The notes below the pieces were generated by a model, which made no database searches, was not told where the DNA came from, and worked only from the letters and a program-made list of their open reading frames with translations. Shown piece by piece: positions 1 through 6,291 of a stretch of DNA of 7,318 nt; position 1 is the stretch's first letter, and each line of letters starts with the position of its first letter. Origin of the DNA: Betaproteobacteria bacterium (lineage in GTDB: Bacteria; Pseudomonadota; Gammaproteobacteria; Burkholderiales; SG8-39); NCBI GenBank assembly GCA_011391185.1, contig JAABRB010000175.1, forward strand, positions 1 to 7,318, given 5' to 3'. Both the position numbers and the translations under genes were made by a program.

Positions 1-1
1 C

Positions 2-730
2 GCACGCGCACGCGAGCTCGTCGCGACATGTGCGCGGGCCGGCGTGGTGCTTGGCGTGCGCCTGCAGCACCGCTACCGACCCGCGGCCGTACGGCTCGCC
101 GCAATCCTCCGGGAGGGCTCGCTCGGCGCGATTGCCAACGCGAGCGCGGTCATGCGCCTGTGGCGACCGCAGACCTACTACGACGTGCCGGGCCGCGGCA
201 CCCGTGCGCGCGACGGCGGCGGCGTGCTGCTCACGCAGGGCATCCACACCCTGGACCTGTTGCTCGCGTTCGCCGGCGCGCCCACCGAAGTTTCGGCCTT
301 TGCGACAACGACGCCGGTGCACCGCATGGAGACCGAGGATTGCGTGGCCGCCGCGGTGCGCTATGCGAACGGGGCGATAGGCTCGATCGACGCGACCACC
401 GCGGCTTACCCAGGCGCGCCCGAACGCATCGAGCTCGTATGCCGCGACGCTTCGGTGTCGCTCGTCGGGACCGGGCTGGCAGTGAAGTGGCATGACGGGC
501 GCGAAGAACAGCTCGTGCCGCAGGCCGGGCTTGCCGGCGCCGGCGCGAACCCGATGGACTTCCCGCACGACTGGCATCAGGCGTTGATCACCGATTTCTG
601 CGACGCGGTCGAGTCGGGCCGCGCGCCGCCGGTGGGGGGGCCGGAAGCGCTGCGGGTTCAGTGTTTCATCGAAGCGATGCTCGAATCCTCGGCACGCGGT
701 GGCGCGCCGGTCGCCGTTCAACAAGGCTGA
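2..730 (+). CDS. Gfo/Idh/MocA-family oxidoreductase, C-terminal part (5' end outside window)
   Basis: An open frame enters from the left edge and ends at TGA 728-730, giving 242 visible residues. It lacks the N-terminal Rossmann domain, which should lie upstream, and contains the C-terminal alpha/beta domain. Family signs are the beta-strand 'LGVRLQHRYRPA' followed by 'REGSLGAI', which matches the usual 'R..p.......i..G.lG.i' stretch. Next comes 'GGGVLLTQGIHTLDLLLAFAG', the typical Gly-rich segment with the His-x-x-Asp pair that lines the active site in these sugar or polyol dehydrogenases. The end 'FCDAVESGRAPPVGGPEALR' is the usual C-terminal helix with the family's conserved Gly/Glu pattern. 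Family members oxidise or reduce sugars, inositols and related compounds with NAD(P). The substrate cannot be read from this half. The gene converges on the CoA ligase gene and is probably unrelated to the aromatic cluster. An in-frame ATG at 44 is internal, because homology starts before it. Confidence 0.85.
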   Translation, partial: ARARELVATCARAGVVLGVRLQHRYRPAAVRLAAILREGSLGAIANASAVMRLWRPQTYYDVPGRGTRARDGGGVLLTQGIHTLDLLLAFAGAPTEVSAFATTTPVHRMETEDCVAAAVRYANGAIGSIDATTAAYPGAPERIELVCRDASVSLVGTGLAVKWHDGREEQLVPQAGLAGAGANPMDFPHDWHQALITDFCDAVESGRAPPVGGPEALRVQCFIEAMLESSARGGAPVAVQQG

Positions 731-753
731 ACGCAATCCCGGAAGCTGTTCGG

Positions 754-805
754 TTTTTCCCCTCCTTTTCAAGGAGGGGTGGTTGCGCAGCAACCGGGGT
801 GGTTA
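754..805 (+). repeat. Dispersed palindromic repeat, copy 1
   Basis: The element is a T-run, then a hairpin CCCCTCCTT-TTC-AAGGAGGGG (759-779, 9-bp stem), then a second hairpin GGTTGC-GCA-GCAACC (781-795), then GGGGTGGTTA. The same layout appears inverted at 826-875 and at 4634-4680, so this is a repeat family and not a chance palindrome. It resembles REP/small-MITE-like repeats common in GC-rich Betaproteobacteria. No T-run follows the first stem on either strand, so it does not look like a standard intrinsic terminator. Confidence 0.75.
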
Positions 806-825
806 CCGCATTGATCGAGGCTGCT

Positions 826-875
826 CACCACCCCGTCGCCTGCGGCGCCACCCCTCCTCGGAGAGGAGGGGAAAA
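826..875 (-). repeat. Dispersed palindromic repeat, copy 2 (inverted)
   Basis: Read on the minus strand this copy runs TTTTCCCCTCCTC-TCC-GAGGAGGGG, then TGGCGCC-GCA-GGCG, then GGGGTGGTG, matching copy 1 in order and spacing. The outer stem (851-859 with 863-871) has changed its tip base pair and its loop, yet still pairs perfectly over 9 bp. Copies 1 and 2 face each other across about 20 bases. Confidence 0.72.
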
Positions 876-881
876 TTCTTT

Positions 882-914
882 ATTCATCCCCTCCTTTTCA
901 AGGAGGGGATGAAT
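882..914 (-). terminator. Perfect 15-bp stem-loop just after the CoA ligase stop, possible terminator
   Basis: Bases 882-896 pair perfectly with 900-914 around a 3-base loop. The core is the CCCCTCCTT/AAGGAGGGG palindrome of the local repeat family, extended by ATTCAT/ATGAAT. It starts 14 bases past the minus-strand stop at 929. On the minus strand the stem is followed by AAAGAATTTTCC, which is AT-rich but has only a short T-run. It may end the minus transcript (and perhaps block the opposing one), or it may simply be a further repeat copy. Confidence 0.45.
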
Positions 915-928
915 GAAGAACCTACTCT

Positions 929-2434
929 CTACCCGCGCAGCTCGGCGAGCAACCACTCGCGCAGCGCGAAGCGCTGCACCTTCCCGGTCGAGGTGCGCGG
1001 CAGCACGTCGACCGCGCGGATCCAGCGCGGTTGGGCATGGCGAGGAAGCTCACGTGCCGCACGTTCGGCCGCGATCGATAGCGCGGCCTCCGCATCGTCC
1101 GAAACCACGAACAGCGCGAGCCGCTCGAAACCGTCGGCATCGGGAACCACGACGCATGCGGCGTCTTCGATCGGCGCGCCGATGACCACGTCCTCGACGT
1201 CGGTCGGCTTGACCCACTGCCCCGCCACCTTCAGCAACTCATCGGCGCGCCCCTGGTAGTACCAGTACCCTTCGGCGTCGACGGTGAAGAGATCGTTCGT
1301 GCAGAACCAGCCATCGCGAAACGCCTTCCCGGTCGCGGCGTCGCTGCGGTAGCGCAGCGCGAGCGAGGGATGGCGCACCCACAGGATTCCGCCTTCCGCG
1401 CCGGCCGGCTCTCCCGTGTCGCGATCGAGCAGCCGGCATTCGACATCTTCCAGCGCCTTGCCCACGCTGCCGCCGCGAACGTCGCCCGGAAAAGTGGCGA
1501 AGACATTGCAGAACGTCTCCGACGCGCCGTAGATCGACAACAGCTCGGTGCCGACTGCCGCGCGCCAACGCCTTGCCAGTTCGTCCGGGATCCGCTCTCC
1601 GCCGGCCATCGGATAGGCGAGCGTCCGGAACGGCCGCAGTGCCGCCTCGTCCAACGCAAGCAGCCGGCGGTAGAAGGTGGGCACGGTGAAGAGCACGGTC
1701 GGCTGCAGCGCCGCGACCTGTCGCGCGACGGTTTCCGGATCGGGAACGCCCGGCTGGATCACCGCTGTTGCGCCGAGGGAGAGCGGTCCGAATAGTGCAT
1801 TGTCGAGCGCCAGCGCGAAGAAGAGCTTGGATGATGCGAGCACGACGGCGCGGTGATCGAGGGCGAGCACCTCGCGCAGGATCTTGCTCGCGTGCACGGC
1901 GTTGCGATGACTGTGGATGATGCCTTTCGGGCGGCCGGTCGTGCCCGATGAGAAGAGCCAGAACGCCTCGTCATCGGCAGAAGTCGGCGCGGGCTCGGCG
2001 GTGTCGGAAGCATTCGCCACCAGTGCCTCGAACGAGTCGGACGCGCCCGTCGCGGCCAGCACTGCGGCATCGCCCAGGTCGCCGACCACGTCCCGGTAGC
2101 CGTCGCCCAGGACGAAGAGTGCGGTCTGCGCATCGCCCAGGACGAATGCGTAATCGTTACGCTTGAGCTTCGGGTTCAGCGGGATCGCCACCGCTCCACG
2201 CTGCATCAGACCGAGCAGTGCGGCGACATAGAGCGGGCCGTCGTCCAGCAGCAGCGCCACCCGGTCGCCGCGCGTGATGCCGACCGCACCGAAAGCGTTG
2301 GCGGCCCGATTAACCTGCTCGACCAGCTCGCCATACATCACCCGCTCGTCGCCGCAGATGAGTGCCGTGCGCCCGGCCATCTCGGGTGCACTACCACGAC
2401 GCAGGATCTCGACGGCGGCGTTCAACACGCTCAC
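929..2434 (-). CDS. Benzoate-CoA-ligase-family aryl-CoA synthetase
   Basis: This predicted ATP-dependent ligase turns a benzoate-type acid into its CoA thioester through an acyl-AMP, in the cytoplasm. It has 501 residues from GTG 2434. ANL-superfamily motifs occur in order: P-loop SSGTTGRPKG (162-171), YGASE (302-306), TND (379-381), GRADELLK (395-402) and the C-terminal PRTSTGK with the adenylation Lys at 485. 'SSKLFFALALDNALFGPLS' (201-219) matches the benzoate/4-hydroxybenzoate ligase subfamily, where this stretch follows the acid pocket. The length is close to that family's usual size. The GTG start overlaps the upstream TGA as GTGA, with AAGG a few bases before it, which points to translational coupling with the dehalogenase. 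A second in-frame GTG lies two codons later. The frame stays open further upstream, but that extension is antisense-free shadow of the dehalogenase gene and was discarded. The exact substrate is unknown; a (halo)benzoate or hydroxybenzoate is likely from context. Confidence 0.9.
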   Translation of the reverse strand: MSVLNAAVEILRRGSAPEMAGRTALICGDERVMYGELVEQVNRAANAFGAVGITRGDRVALLLDDGPLYVAALLGLMQRGAVAIPLNPKLKRNDYAFVLGDAQTALFVLGDGYRDVVGDLGDAAVLAATGASDSFEALVANASDTAEPAPTSADDEAFWLFSSGTTGRPKGIIHSHRNAVHASKILREVLALDHRAVVLASSKLFFALALDNALFGPLSLGATAVIQPGVPDPETVARQVAALQPTVLFTVPTFYRRLLALDEAALRPFRTLAYPMAGGERIPDELARRWRAAVGTELLSIYGASETFCNVFATFPGDVRGGSVGKALEDVECRLLDRDTGEPAGAEGGILWVRHPSLALRYRSDAATGKAFRDGWFCTNDLFTVDAEGYWYYQGRADELLKVAGQWVKPTDVEDVVIGAPIEDAACVVVPDADGFERLALFVVSDDAEAALSIAAERAARELPRHAQPRWIRAVDVLPRTSTGKVQRFALREWLLAELRG

Positions 2435-4572
2435 GACGCCTTGCGCGCTGGATCGATCTCGGCGAGCGGCGTCTGGATGTAGTGCGCCGGTTTCGCACCA
2501 TGCCGGCGGACGCGTTCGCGCGCCTCCGCCGGCGTCTCGAGCCGCTCGGCTGCGGCAAGTGCAGCGGCGCGATCGACCGGAAACGCCTCGCGCCAGTTGG
2601 GGGGCGGAAGCATGTCGGCATTGACGTACGAGACTCGGTGGCTTGCCTTCTTCGCGAAACCCTTCGCGCGATCGAGTCCGCGCCGATTGACGTGCTTCGG
2701 CACAACCGCTTTGCCGCCGATCATCTCGATATCGGCCCACCAGCGCTTGACGGGATTGATCTCGCCATTGCCGACCCGGTCGTCGAGGCGGGCAAGGAGT
2801 GCGCGGCTCGCCGGGATGCGTGTCGCGACCCACAGCAGCAGCCGATGCACGGCGAGCCCTTCGTTGTTGTACGGGCACATCTTCATGCAGCGGCCGCACG
2901 CGGCGCCGCCCACGTTGGTCATCCGGTAGACCGTGCAGCGCTGGACATCCTGCTTCCACTGCTCGTAGCCGTTGAACATGACCGTGCCGCCGTACGTGAT
3001 CGAATCGCACGGGCATTCGCGCGCGCATTTCATGCACTTCGAGCAGGCGTCCTGCAGGCCGAAATCGATCGGCTTGTCCCATGCGAGGGGAATGTTCGTC
3101 GTCATCACCACCGATTTGGAGCGCGGCCCGAGGAACGGGTTCAGCACGGTTTCGCCGATGCGCGACATCTCGCCCAGGCCTGCGAGCACCACCAGCGGCG
3201 TCTGGACCACGTCCGAGTGTGCGTTCGTCTGCGCGCGCGCGGAGTGGCCGAGGCTGCGCACGTAGGCCGCCGTCACCGCGGCGATCTGGCCGCCGCGCGT
3301 ATAGGCGCGAAAACTTTGCGTGCCGCTCACCCAGTCGTCGCCGGACGCGCCTTCCATCGTCTCGAAGCCCTGGTCGATGACGGCGACCACCGCGCTCTGG
3401 TGATAGATCTCGATCGGCTGGCCCTTGAAATCGTGCGAATACCAGACGTAGCGCTTCGCCTCGCAGGTGCCCGCGATATCCGCGCCGAGGTGGTGCATGA
3501 GTGTCTTCAGTGCGCGGCGATTGCGCTCCGGATCGAGGCTCGCGGGGTCGACCTGCGGCGCAACCGCCCCATCCTGGTGGCGCATCTGCGCGGCCTGGAT
3601 GTCGACGAGTGCTGTCCCGACCGGGGTCTTGGTGGCGAAGCGCCAGAATTCGCGCTGCGCCTTCGGCCCGAAATCGCCCTTGTGCCCGCGGTAGAACCCG
3701 TTCGAGCGTTTGGCGAGGCGCGGCACTTCGTCGTCGATGATCAGCGTGGTCGTCTCATCGACCCGCTTGACGGTCTCCATCGGGTAGCGGCCCCACTCGC
3801 CGGGTCTGCGTTGCCGCGCCCGCCGGTTCCACCATGTCTCGGTGCCGCCGACACCCAGCCACCAGGCGACGCCGCCCTCGAACGGTCGCTGCGGTGCGAG
3901 CGGTTGATCCGGTGCGACTTCGAGCCCGGTCGTCACCGCTGCGATTGCGAATCGCGAACCGATGAACGGTGCCTCGAACGAATCACCGGAGATTCGCGCA
4001 AGGCCGGCCTGCACGGCGAGCACCGGCAACGCCACCTCTCCGACGTAGGGCGTATGGGCGGTCGCGGCGTAGCCGAGTTGTCGCAGATAGGCCGAGACCA
4101 CGACAGCGACCTCGCCCGCGCGCAGCCGTGCCGCCGCCCCGTCGCTGCCGCGGATCAGATCCCGGACCGGGCTGTCGTCCTCGACGTGATCGTTGTACTC
4201 GACGACAACCACCAGAGCGTGGCTGTGTCCCGCGGTGCTGTCGTCGAGCCGCGCGAGGTCGGGAATTTCGCACGCACCGGCCAGCGTGGCATCGAAAAAC
4301 AGCGCGAGGGATTTCAACTCGTTCGCGCGCTCGCGGGACGACTCGAAATAGGGCGCGTGCTCGGCGGCAGGATCACCGGCGCGGAACTGCTCGTAGATGC
4401 CGCTGTAATCACGGCAGATCTCGGCCAGCTTGTTGCCCGGCTCCGCGGCCTGCTCGTGCGAAATCCTGCGCGCCGCCGCGAGTGCCGTATCGCTCGTCGG
4501 CGCGCGCGGCAACCTTTCGAGCGGATACGGGCTGAGATGGAGCGGGCGCTGACGATTCGAGAAATGCCTCAT
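2431..4572 (-). CDS. Reductive dehalogenase, catabolic cytoplasmic type (corrinoid, two [4Fe-4S])
   Basis: This predicted 713-residue enzyme would remove halide reductively from an aromatic substrate using cobalamin and two iron-sulfur clusters. The cobalamin-binding RdhA domain spans about 367-507, with 'AYVRSLGHSA', 'VLAGLGEMSRIG' and 'NIPLAWDKPIDFG'. It is followed by two ferredoxin-type motifs: Cys 510/513/516/520 (CxxCxxCxxxCP) and Cys 546/559/562/566. Residues about 114-227 repeat the same fold pattern ('SAYLRQLGY', 'LAVQAGLARISGD', 'PDQPLAP') without cysteines, so the protein looks internally duplicated. Tyr424, Lys486 and Arg550 sit at the spacing I recall for Tyr426, Lys488 and Arg552 of NpRdhA. 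No twin-arginine signal is present and no RdhB anchor gene lies nearby, so it should be cytoplasmic. No flavin/NAD reductase module is fused; a tail of about 147 residues follows the clusters. The ATG at 4572 is preferred over a TTG three codons upstream; neither has a clear ribosome binding site. Related epoxyqueuosine reductases are much shorter. Confidence 0.88.
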   Translation of the reverse strand: MRHFSNRQRPLHLSPYPLERLPRAPTSDTALAAARRISHEQAAEPGNKLAEICRDYSGIYEQFRAGDPAAEHAPYFESSRERANELKSLALFFDATLAGACEIPDLARLDDSTAGHSHALVVVVEYNDHVEDDSPVRDLIRGSDGAAARLRAGEVAVVVSAYLRQLGYAATAHTPYVGEVALPVLAVQAGLARISGDSFEAPFIGSRFAIAAVTTGLEVAPDQPLAPQRPFEGGVAWWLGVGGTETWWNRRARQRRPGEWGRYPMETVKRVDETTTLIIDDEVPRLAKRSNGFYRGHKGDFGPKAQREFWRFATKTPVGTALVDIQAAQMRHQDGAVAPQVDPASLDPERNRRALKTLMHHLGADIAGTCEAKRYVWYSHDFKGQPIEIYHQSAVVAVIDQGFETMEGASGDDWVSGTQSFRAYTRGGQIAAVTAAYVRSLGHSARAQTNAHSDVVQTPLVVLAGLGEMSRIGETVLNPFLGPRSKSVVMTTNIPLAWDKPIDFGLQDACSKCMKCARECPCDSITYGGTVMFNGYEQWKQDVQRCTVYRMTNVGGAACGRCMKMCPYNNEGLAVHRLLLWVATRIPASRALLARLDDRVGNGEINPVKRWWADIEMIGGKAVVPKHVNRRGLDRAKGFAKKASHRVSYVNADMLPPPNWREAFPVDRAAALAAAERLETPAEARERVRRHGAKPAHYIQTPLAEIDPARKAS

Positions 4573-4633
4573 TGGCCGCAAAGAATACCGCCAACAGCGC
4601 CGTTGGGCTTGCGGAATGCGGCTGACCCCGCAT

Positions 4634-4680
4634 AACCACCCCGACCGCTACGCAGCCACCGCTTGAAAAGGAGGGGAAAA
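4634..4680 (-). repeat. Dispersed palindromic repeat, copy 4 (decayed)
   Basis: On the minus strand this reads TTTTCCCCTCCTTTTCAAG, then CGGTGGCTGCGTAGCGGTC, then GGGGTGGTTA, the same order as copy 1 at 754-805. The right arm of the main hairpin (GGAGGGG) is replaced by CGGTGG, so the first stem no longer pairs. The outer ends are well kept. Confidence 0.65.
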
Positions 4681-4730
4681 CCACGTACCCCACCGCACGG
4701 AGTTGCTCTTGGCAGGAAGGAGGGTAACGG

Positions 4731-4815
4731 GAGGGAACCTGCGGGTTCCCACCTGTTCGTAACCTATCGGTATTGCTTCTGAGGGAACCTGCGGGTTCCC
4801 TCCTGTTCGTAACCT
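4731..4815. repeat. Two-unit tandem direct repeat, 35-bp units at 50-bp period, each with a hairpin
   Basis: Units 4731-4765 and 4781-4815 are identical except for one base (A4751 versus T4801). Each carries GGGAACC-TGCG-GGTTCCC, a 7-bp stem with a 4-base loop, followed by a CCTGTTCGTAACCT tail. In the second unit the stem extends to 9 bp (GAGGGAACC/GGTTCCCTC). The 15 bases between and after the units have diverged. No T-run follows the stems on either strand. The near identity suggests recent duplication or a maintained function in the leader of the dehalogenase gene. Confidence 0.85.
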
Positions 4816-4869
4816 TCCGACTTTTTGCCTCCCACGAAGCTCCCGCCGTTCGTGATCTACCGGATCTTC

Positions 4870-6186
4870 TCATCCCCTCCGGTCTACGAACCGCGGAGCC
4901 TTGACGCTCCGCTCGAACTCGGCCGCGAGGGTACCGAGCGCGAGAACGTCGATGAGCGGAACCACCTCGAATGTGCGCTTCACGTCCTCGCGAACCGTCC
5001 CGGCAACCGCCTGCGGATCGAGATCACGCTTGACTTCGATGAGCACGCGCAGCTGTTCGAGATCCGTCGCCGGGTCGGTCTCGAGCACGGCCTGAAAGTC
5101 GGTCACCGACGGGTTCCGGAAAATGAAGTCCTCGAACTCTGCGTGATTCACGTTGACGCCGCGGATCTTGAAGAACCCCGTGGTCCGGCTCGCGTGGCGG
5201 ATCACCGGGAACAGCTCCGCGAATGGGCCGCTGCCGGCCGAGCGGTCGATCATGCTCACGAGATCGCCGGAGTTCCAGCGCAGCAAGGGGGTTGCATGAT
5301 TGGTCCAGAGCGGGGTGACGCAGAACGTGCCGACCTCGCCCGCGGGCATTTGCCGGCCGGTATCCGGATCGACCACCTCGACGTAGAAAAGATCGGTCCA
5401 GATATGGATGCCGTCGTGCGCGGCGTTCTCCGCACCCATCAGCCCGGCTTCGCTCATACCGAACACGTCGAAAACTTGCGCGCCCCACATGCGGGAAAGC
5501 TTCTCCCGTTTTGCCGCGGAAAGCGTCTCCGCCGAGCAGATGATCGTCTTCACGCTTGACGACGCAAGATCGATGCCCTTGGCCTCCGCGAGGTTCGCGA
5601 GGTGCAGCGCGAAGCTGCTCATGCCCATGAAGCACGTGGGCCGCAGCGACTGAATCAGGTCGAGTTGCGCGATCGAGGGCATGGCGTTCCCCGCGCCCAC
5701 CCACGCCATCCCGACCTTGAACAGCTGCGCGCTGCGCGCCCACACCTGCCCCGCAGGATGGATGCCGATTGGAAAAGCGATGTGACACAGGTCGCCGCTG
5801 CCGAGGCCGATACAGGGAAACGACCGGCCCCACGAGACCAGTCCGTATCGCACGTCGTCGAAAGTGCGCGGGTAGAAGACGGGGCTGCCCGTCGTGCCAC
5901 CGGACCGCCAGTATTCCGCGATGTCAGTCGGCGGCGCGGCGCAGAACTCCCGCATGAACGCCTGGTGGTCCAGCGCACGCAGCGAGTCCTTGGTAAGGAT
6001 GGGAATCCGCTGCCATACCTCGGGATCGTCGAGCCGTGCAGTGTCGATGCCCTCCAGCTTCCCGCGATACCAGGGGATGGTCTTCGCGCGCTCGAACGCA
6101 ACACGTTTCCGCGCGTTCTGAATCGCTACGATATGGGCACGCGAGGACGGCAGTGCGTCGGGCGAGGGCTCGTACGTGGATGACAT
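4870..6186 (-). CDS. PaaK-type phenylacetate/aryl-CoA ligase family protein
   Basis: This is a predicted ATP-dependent aryl-CoA ligase of the phenylacetate-CoA ligase (PaaK) branch of the ANL superfamily, which forms an acyl-AMP and then the CoA thioester. It has 438 residues, the normal length of this branch. Motifs in order are the P-loop SGGTTGSP (95-102), FGMSEAG (242-248), the ATP-ribose Asp in SGDLV (306-310), the domain hinge and PaaK-type stretch IRGVNVNHAEFEDFIF (341-356), and a C-terminal Lys429 in SVKAPRFVDRR, matching the family's '.GK..R..D.R'. The N-terminal 'RVAFERAKTIPWYRGKL' is the usual PaaK opening. ATG 6186 is chosen because GGGAG lies 8 bases before it and the homology begins soon after; the longer open frame runs into the promoter region. 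It is the first gene of the minus block and is divergent to the hydroxylase. Substrate is not readable from sequence; an ortho-substituted benzoate such as salicylate or anthranilate would fit the neighbour. Confidence 0.9.
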   Translation of the reverse strand: MSSTYEPSPDALPSSRAHIVAIQNARKRVAFERAKTIPWYRGKLEGIDTARLDDPEVWQRIPILTKDSLRALDHQAFMREFCAAPPTDIAEYWRSGGTTGSPVFYPRTFDDVRYGLVSWGRSFPCIGLGSGDLCHIAFPIGIHPAGQVWARSAQLFKVGMAWVGAGNAMPSIAQLDLIQSLRPTCFMGMSSFALHLANLAEAKGIDLASSSVKTIICSAETLSAAKREKLSRMWGAQVFDVFGMSEAGLMGAENAAHDGIHIWTDLFYVEVVDPDTGRQMPAGEVGTFCVTPLWTNHATPLLRWNSGDLVSMIDRSAGSGPFAELFPVIRHASRTTGFFKIRGVNVNHAEFEDFIFRNPSVTDFQAVLETDPATDLEQLRVLIEVKRDLDPQAVAGTVREDVKRTFEVVPLIDVLALGTLAAEFERSVKAPRFVDRRG

Positions 6187-6194
6187 GGGTGCGA

Positions 6195-6199
6195 CTCCC
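6195..6199 (-). promoter_or_regulatory. Ribosome binding site deciding the PaaK-type ligase start
   Basis: GGGAG on the minus strand sits 8 bases before ATG 6186. The frame stays open for another 56 codons upstream, through the promoter region, so this site supports the shorter start. Confidence 0.65.
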
Positions 6200-6257
6200 G
6201 GTATCGCTCGCGGAAGTCCCTCCGCGTCGAGATCCGGCGCGTGGACACGCCTGGTGC

Positions 6258-6286
6258 TTGAAACGATATATGACTTGGAATATAAC
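6258..6286 (+). promoter_or_regulatory. Sigma-70-like promoter for the FAD hydroxylase
   Basis: TTGAAA (6258-6263) and TATAAC (6281-6286) are separated by exactly 17 bases, close to the consensus TTGACA/TATAAT. The predicted transcript would start near 6293, about 60 bases before ATG 6353. Confidence 0.65.
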
Positions 6287-6291
6287 TGCAA
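6263..6291 (-). promoter_or_regulatory. Possible promoter for the ligase/dehalogenase block
   Basis: On the minus strand TTGCAG (6291-6286) and TATCGT (6268-6263) are separated by 17 bases. The match is weaker than that of the opposing promoter, which it overlaps almost completely. It would give a leader of about 70 bases before ATG 6186. Confidence 0.4.

Larger units (their letters stand above)
731..928. other. Convergent intergenic region filled with palindromic repeats
   Basis: These 198 bases lie between the stops of the two convergent genes. They hold three related palindromic elements (754-805, 826-875 and 882-914) and no credible gene. Reading frames crossing it translate the repeat itself (FPSFSRRG-like peptides) and lack family character or ribosome binding sites. 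Confidence 0.8.
4573..4869. other. Repeat-rich gap between the PaaK-type ligase and the dehalogenase
   Basis: These 297 bases hold no convincing gene. From the dehalogenase side outwards they contain a small inverted repeat ATGCGG/CCGCAT (4616-4633), a copy of the dispersed palindromic repeat (4634-4680), and a two-unit tandem repeat with 50-base period (4731-4815). I found no strong sigma-70-like promoter for the dehalogenase here, only a TATTCT too close to its ATG. It is therefore open whether the dehalogenase and benzoate-type ligase are read through from the divergent promoter region or have their own start. Confidence 0.7.

Noticed and set aside
754..914. CRISPR array
   Set aside because: The repeats are palindromic, inverted relative to each other and irregularly spaced, with no equal-length unique spacers.
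661..1259. Plus-strand frames spanning the intergenic repeats
   Set aside because: They translate the palindromic repeat (FPSFSRRG-like) and the antisense of the ligase, with no ribosome binding site or family character.
2435..3082. N-terminal extension of the benzoate-type ligase into the dehalogenase region
   Set aside because: The 216 extra codons lie in another frame of the dehalogenase ferredoxin region. Family homology begins at the GTG at 2434.
2431..4572. Epoxyqueuosine reductase (QueG) as an alternative for the Fe-S corrinoid protein
   Set aside because: QueG is about half this length and lacks the internal duplication. The Tyr/Lys/Arg spacing fits NpRdhA, and the context is aromatic-acid catabolism.
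2362..4635. 757-codon open frame on the plus strand opposite the dehalogenase
   Set aside because: It is the antisense shadow of a GC-rich gene. It has no family motifs and crosses a repeat, while the minus strand has clear RdhA domain and ferredoxin motifs.
4731..4815. Pair of intrinsic terminators
   Set aside because: The stems are good, but no T-run follows them on either strand.
4409..4873. Minus-strand 154-codon frame between the PaaK-type ligase and dehalogenase
   Set aside because: It reads through both repeat families and into another frame of the dehalogenase. No start signal or recognisable motif was seen.
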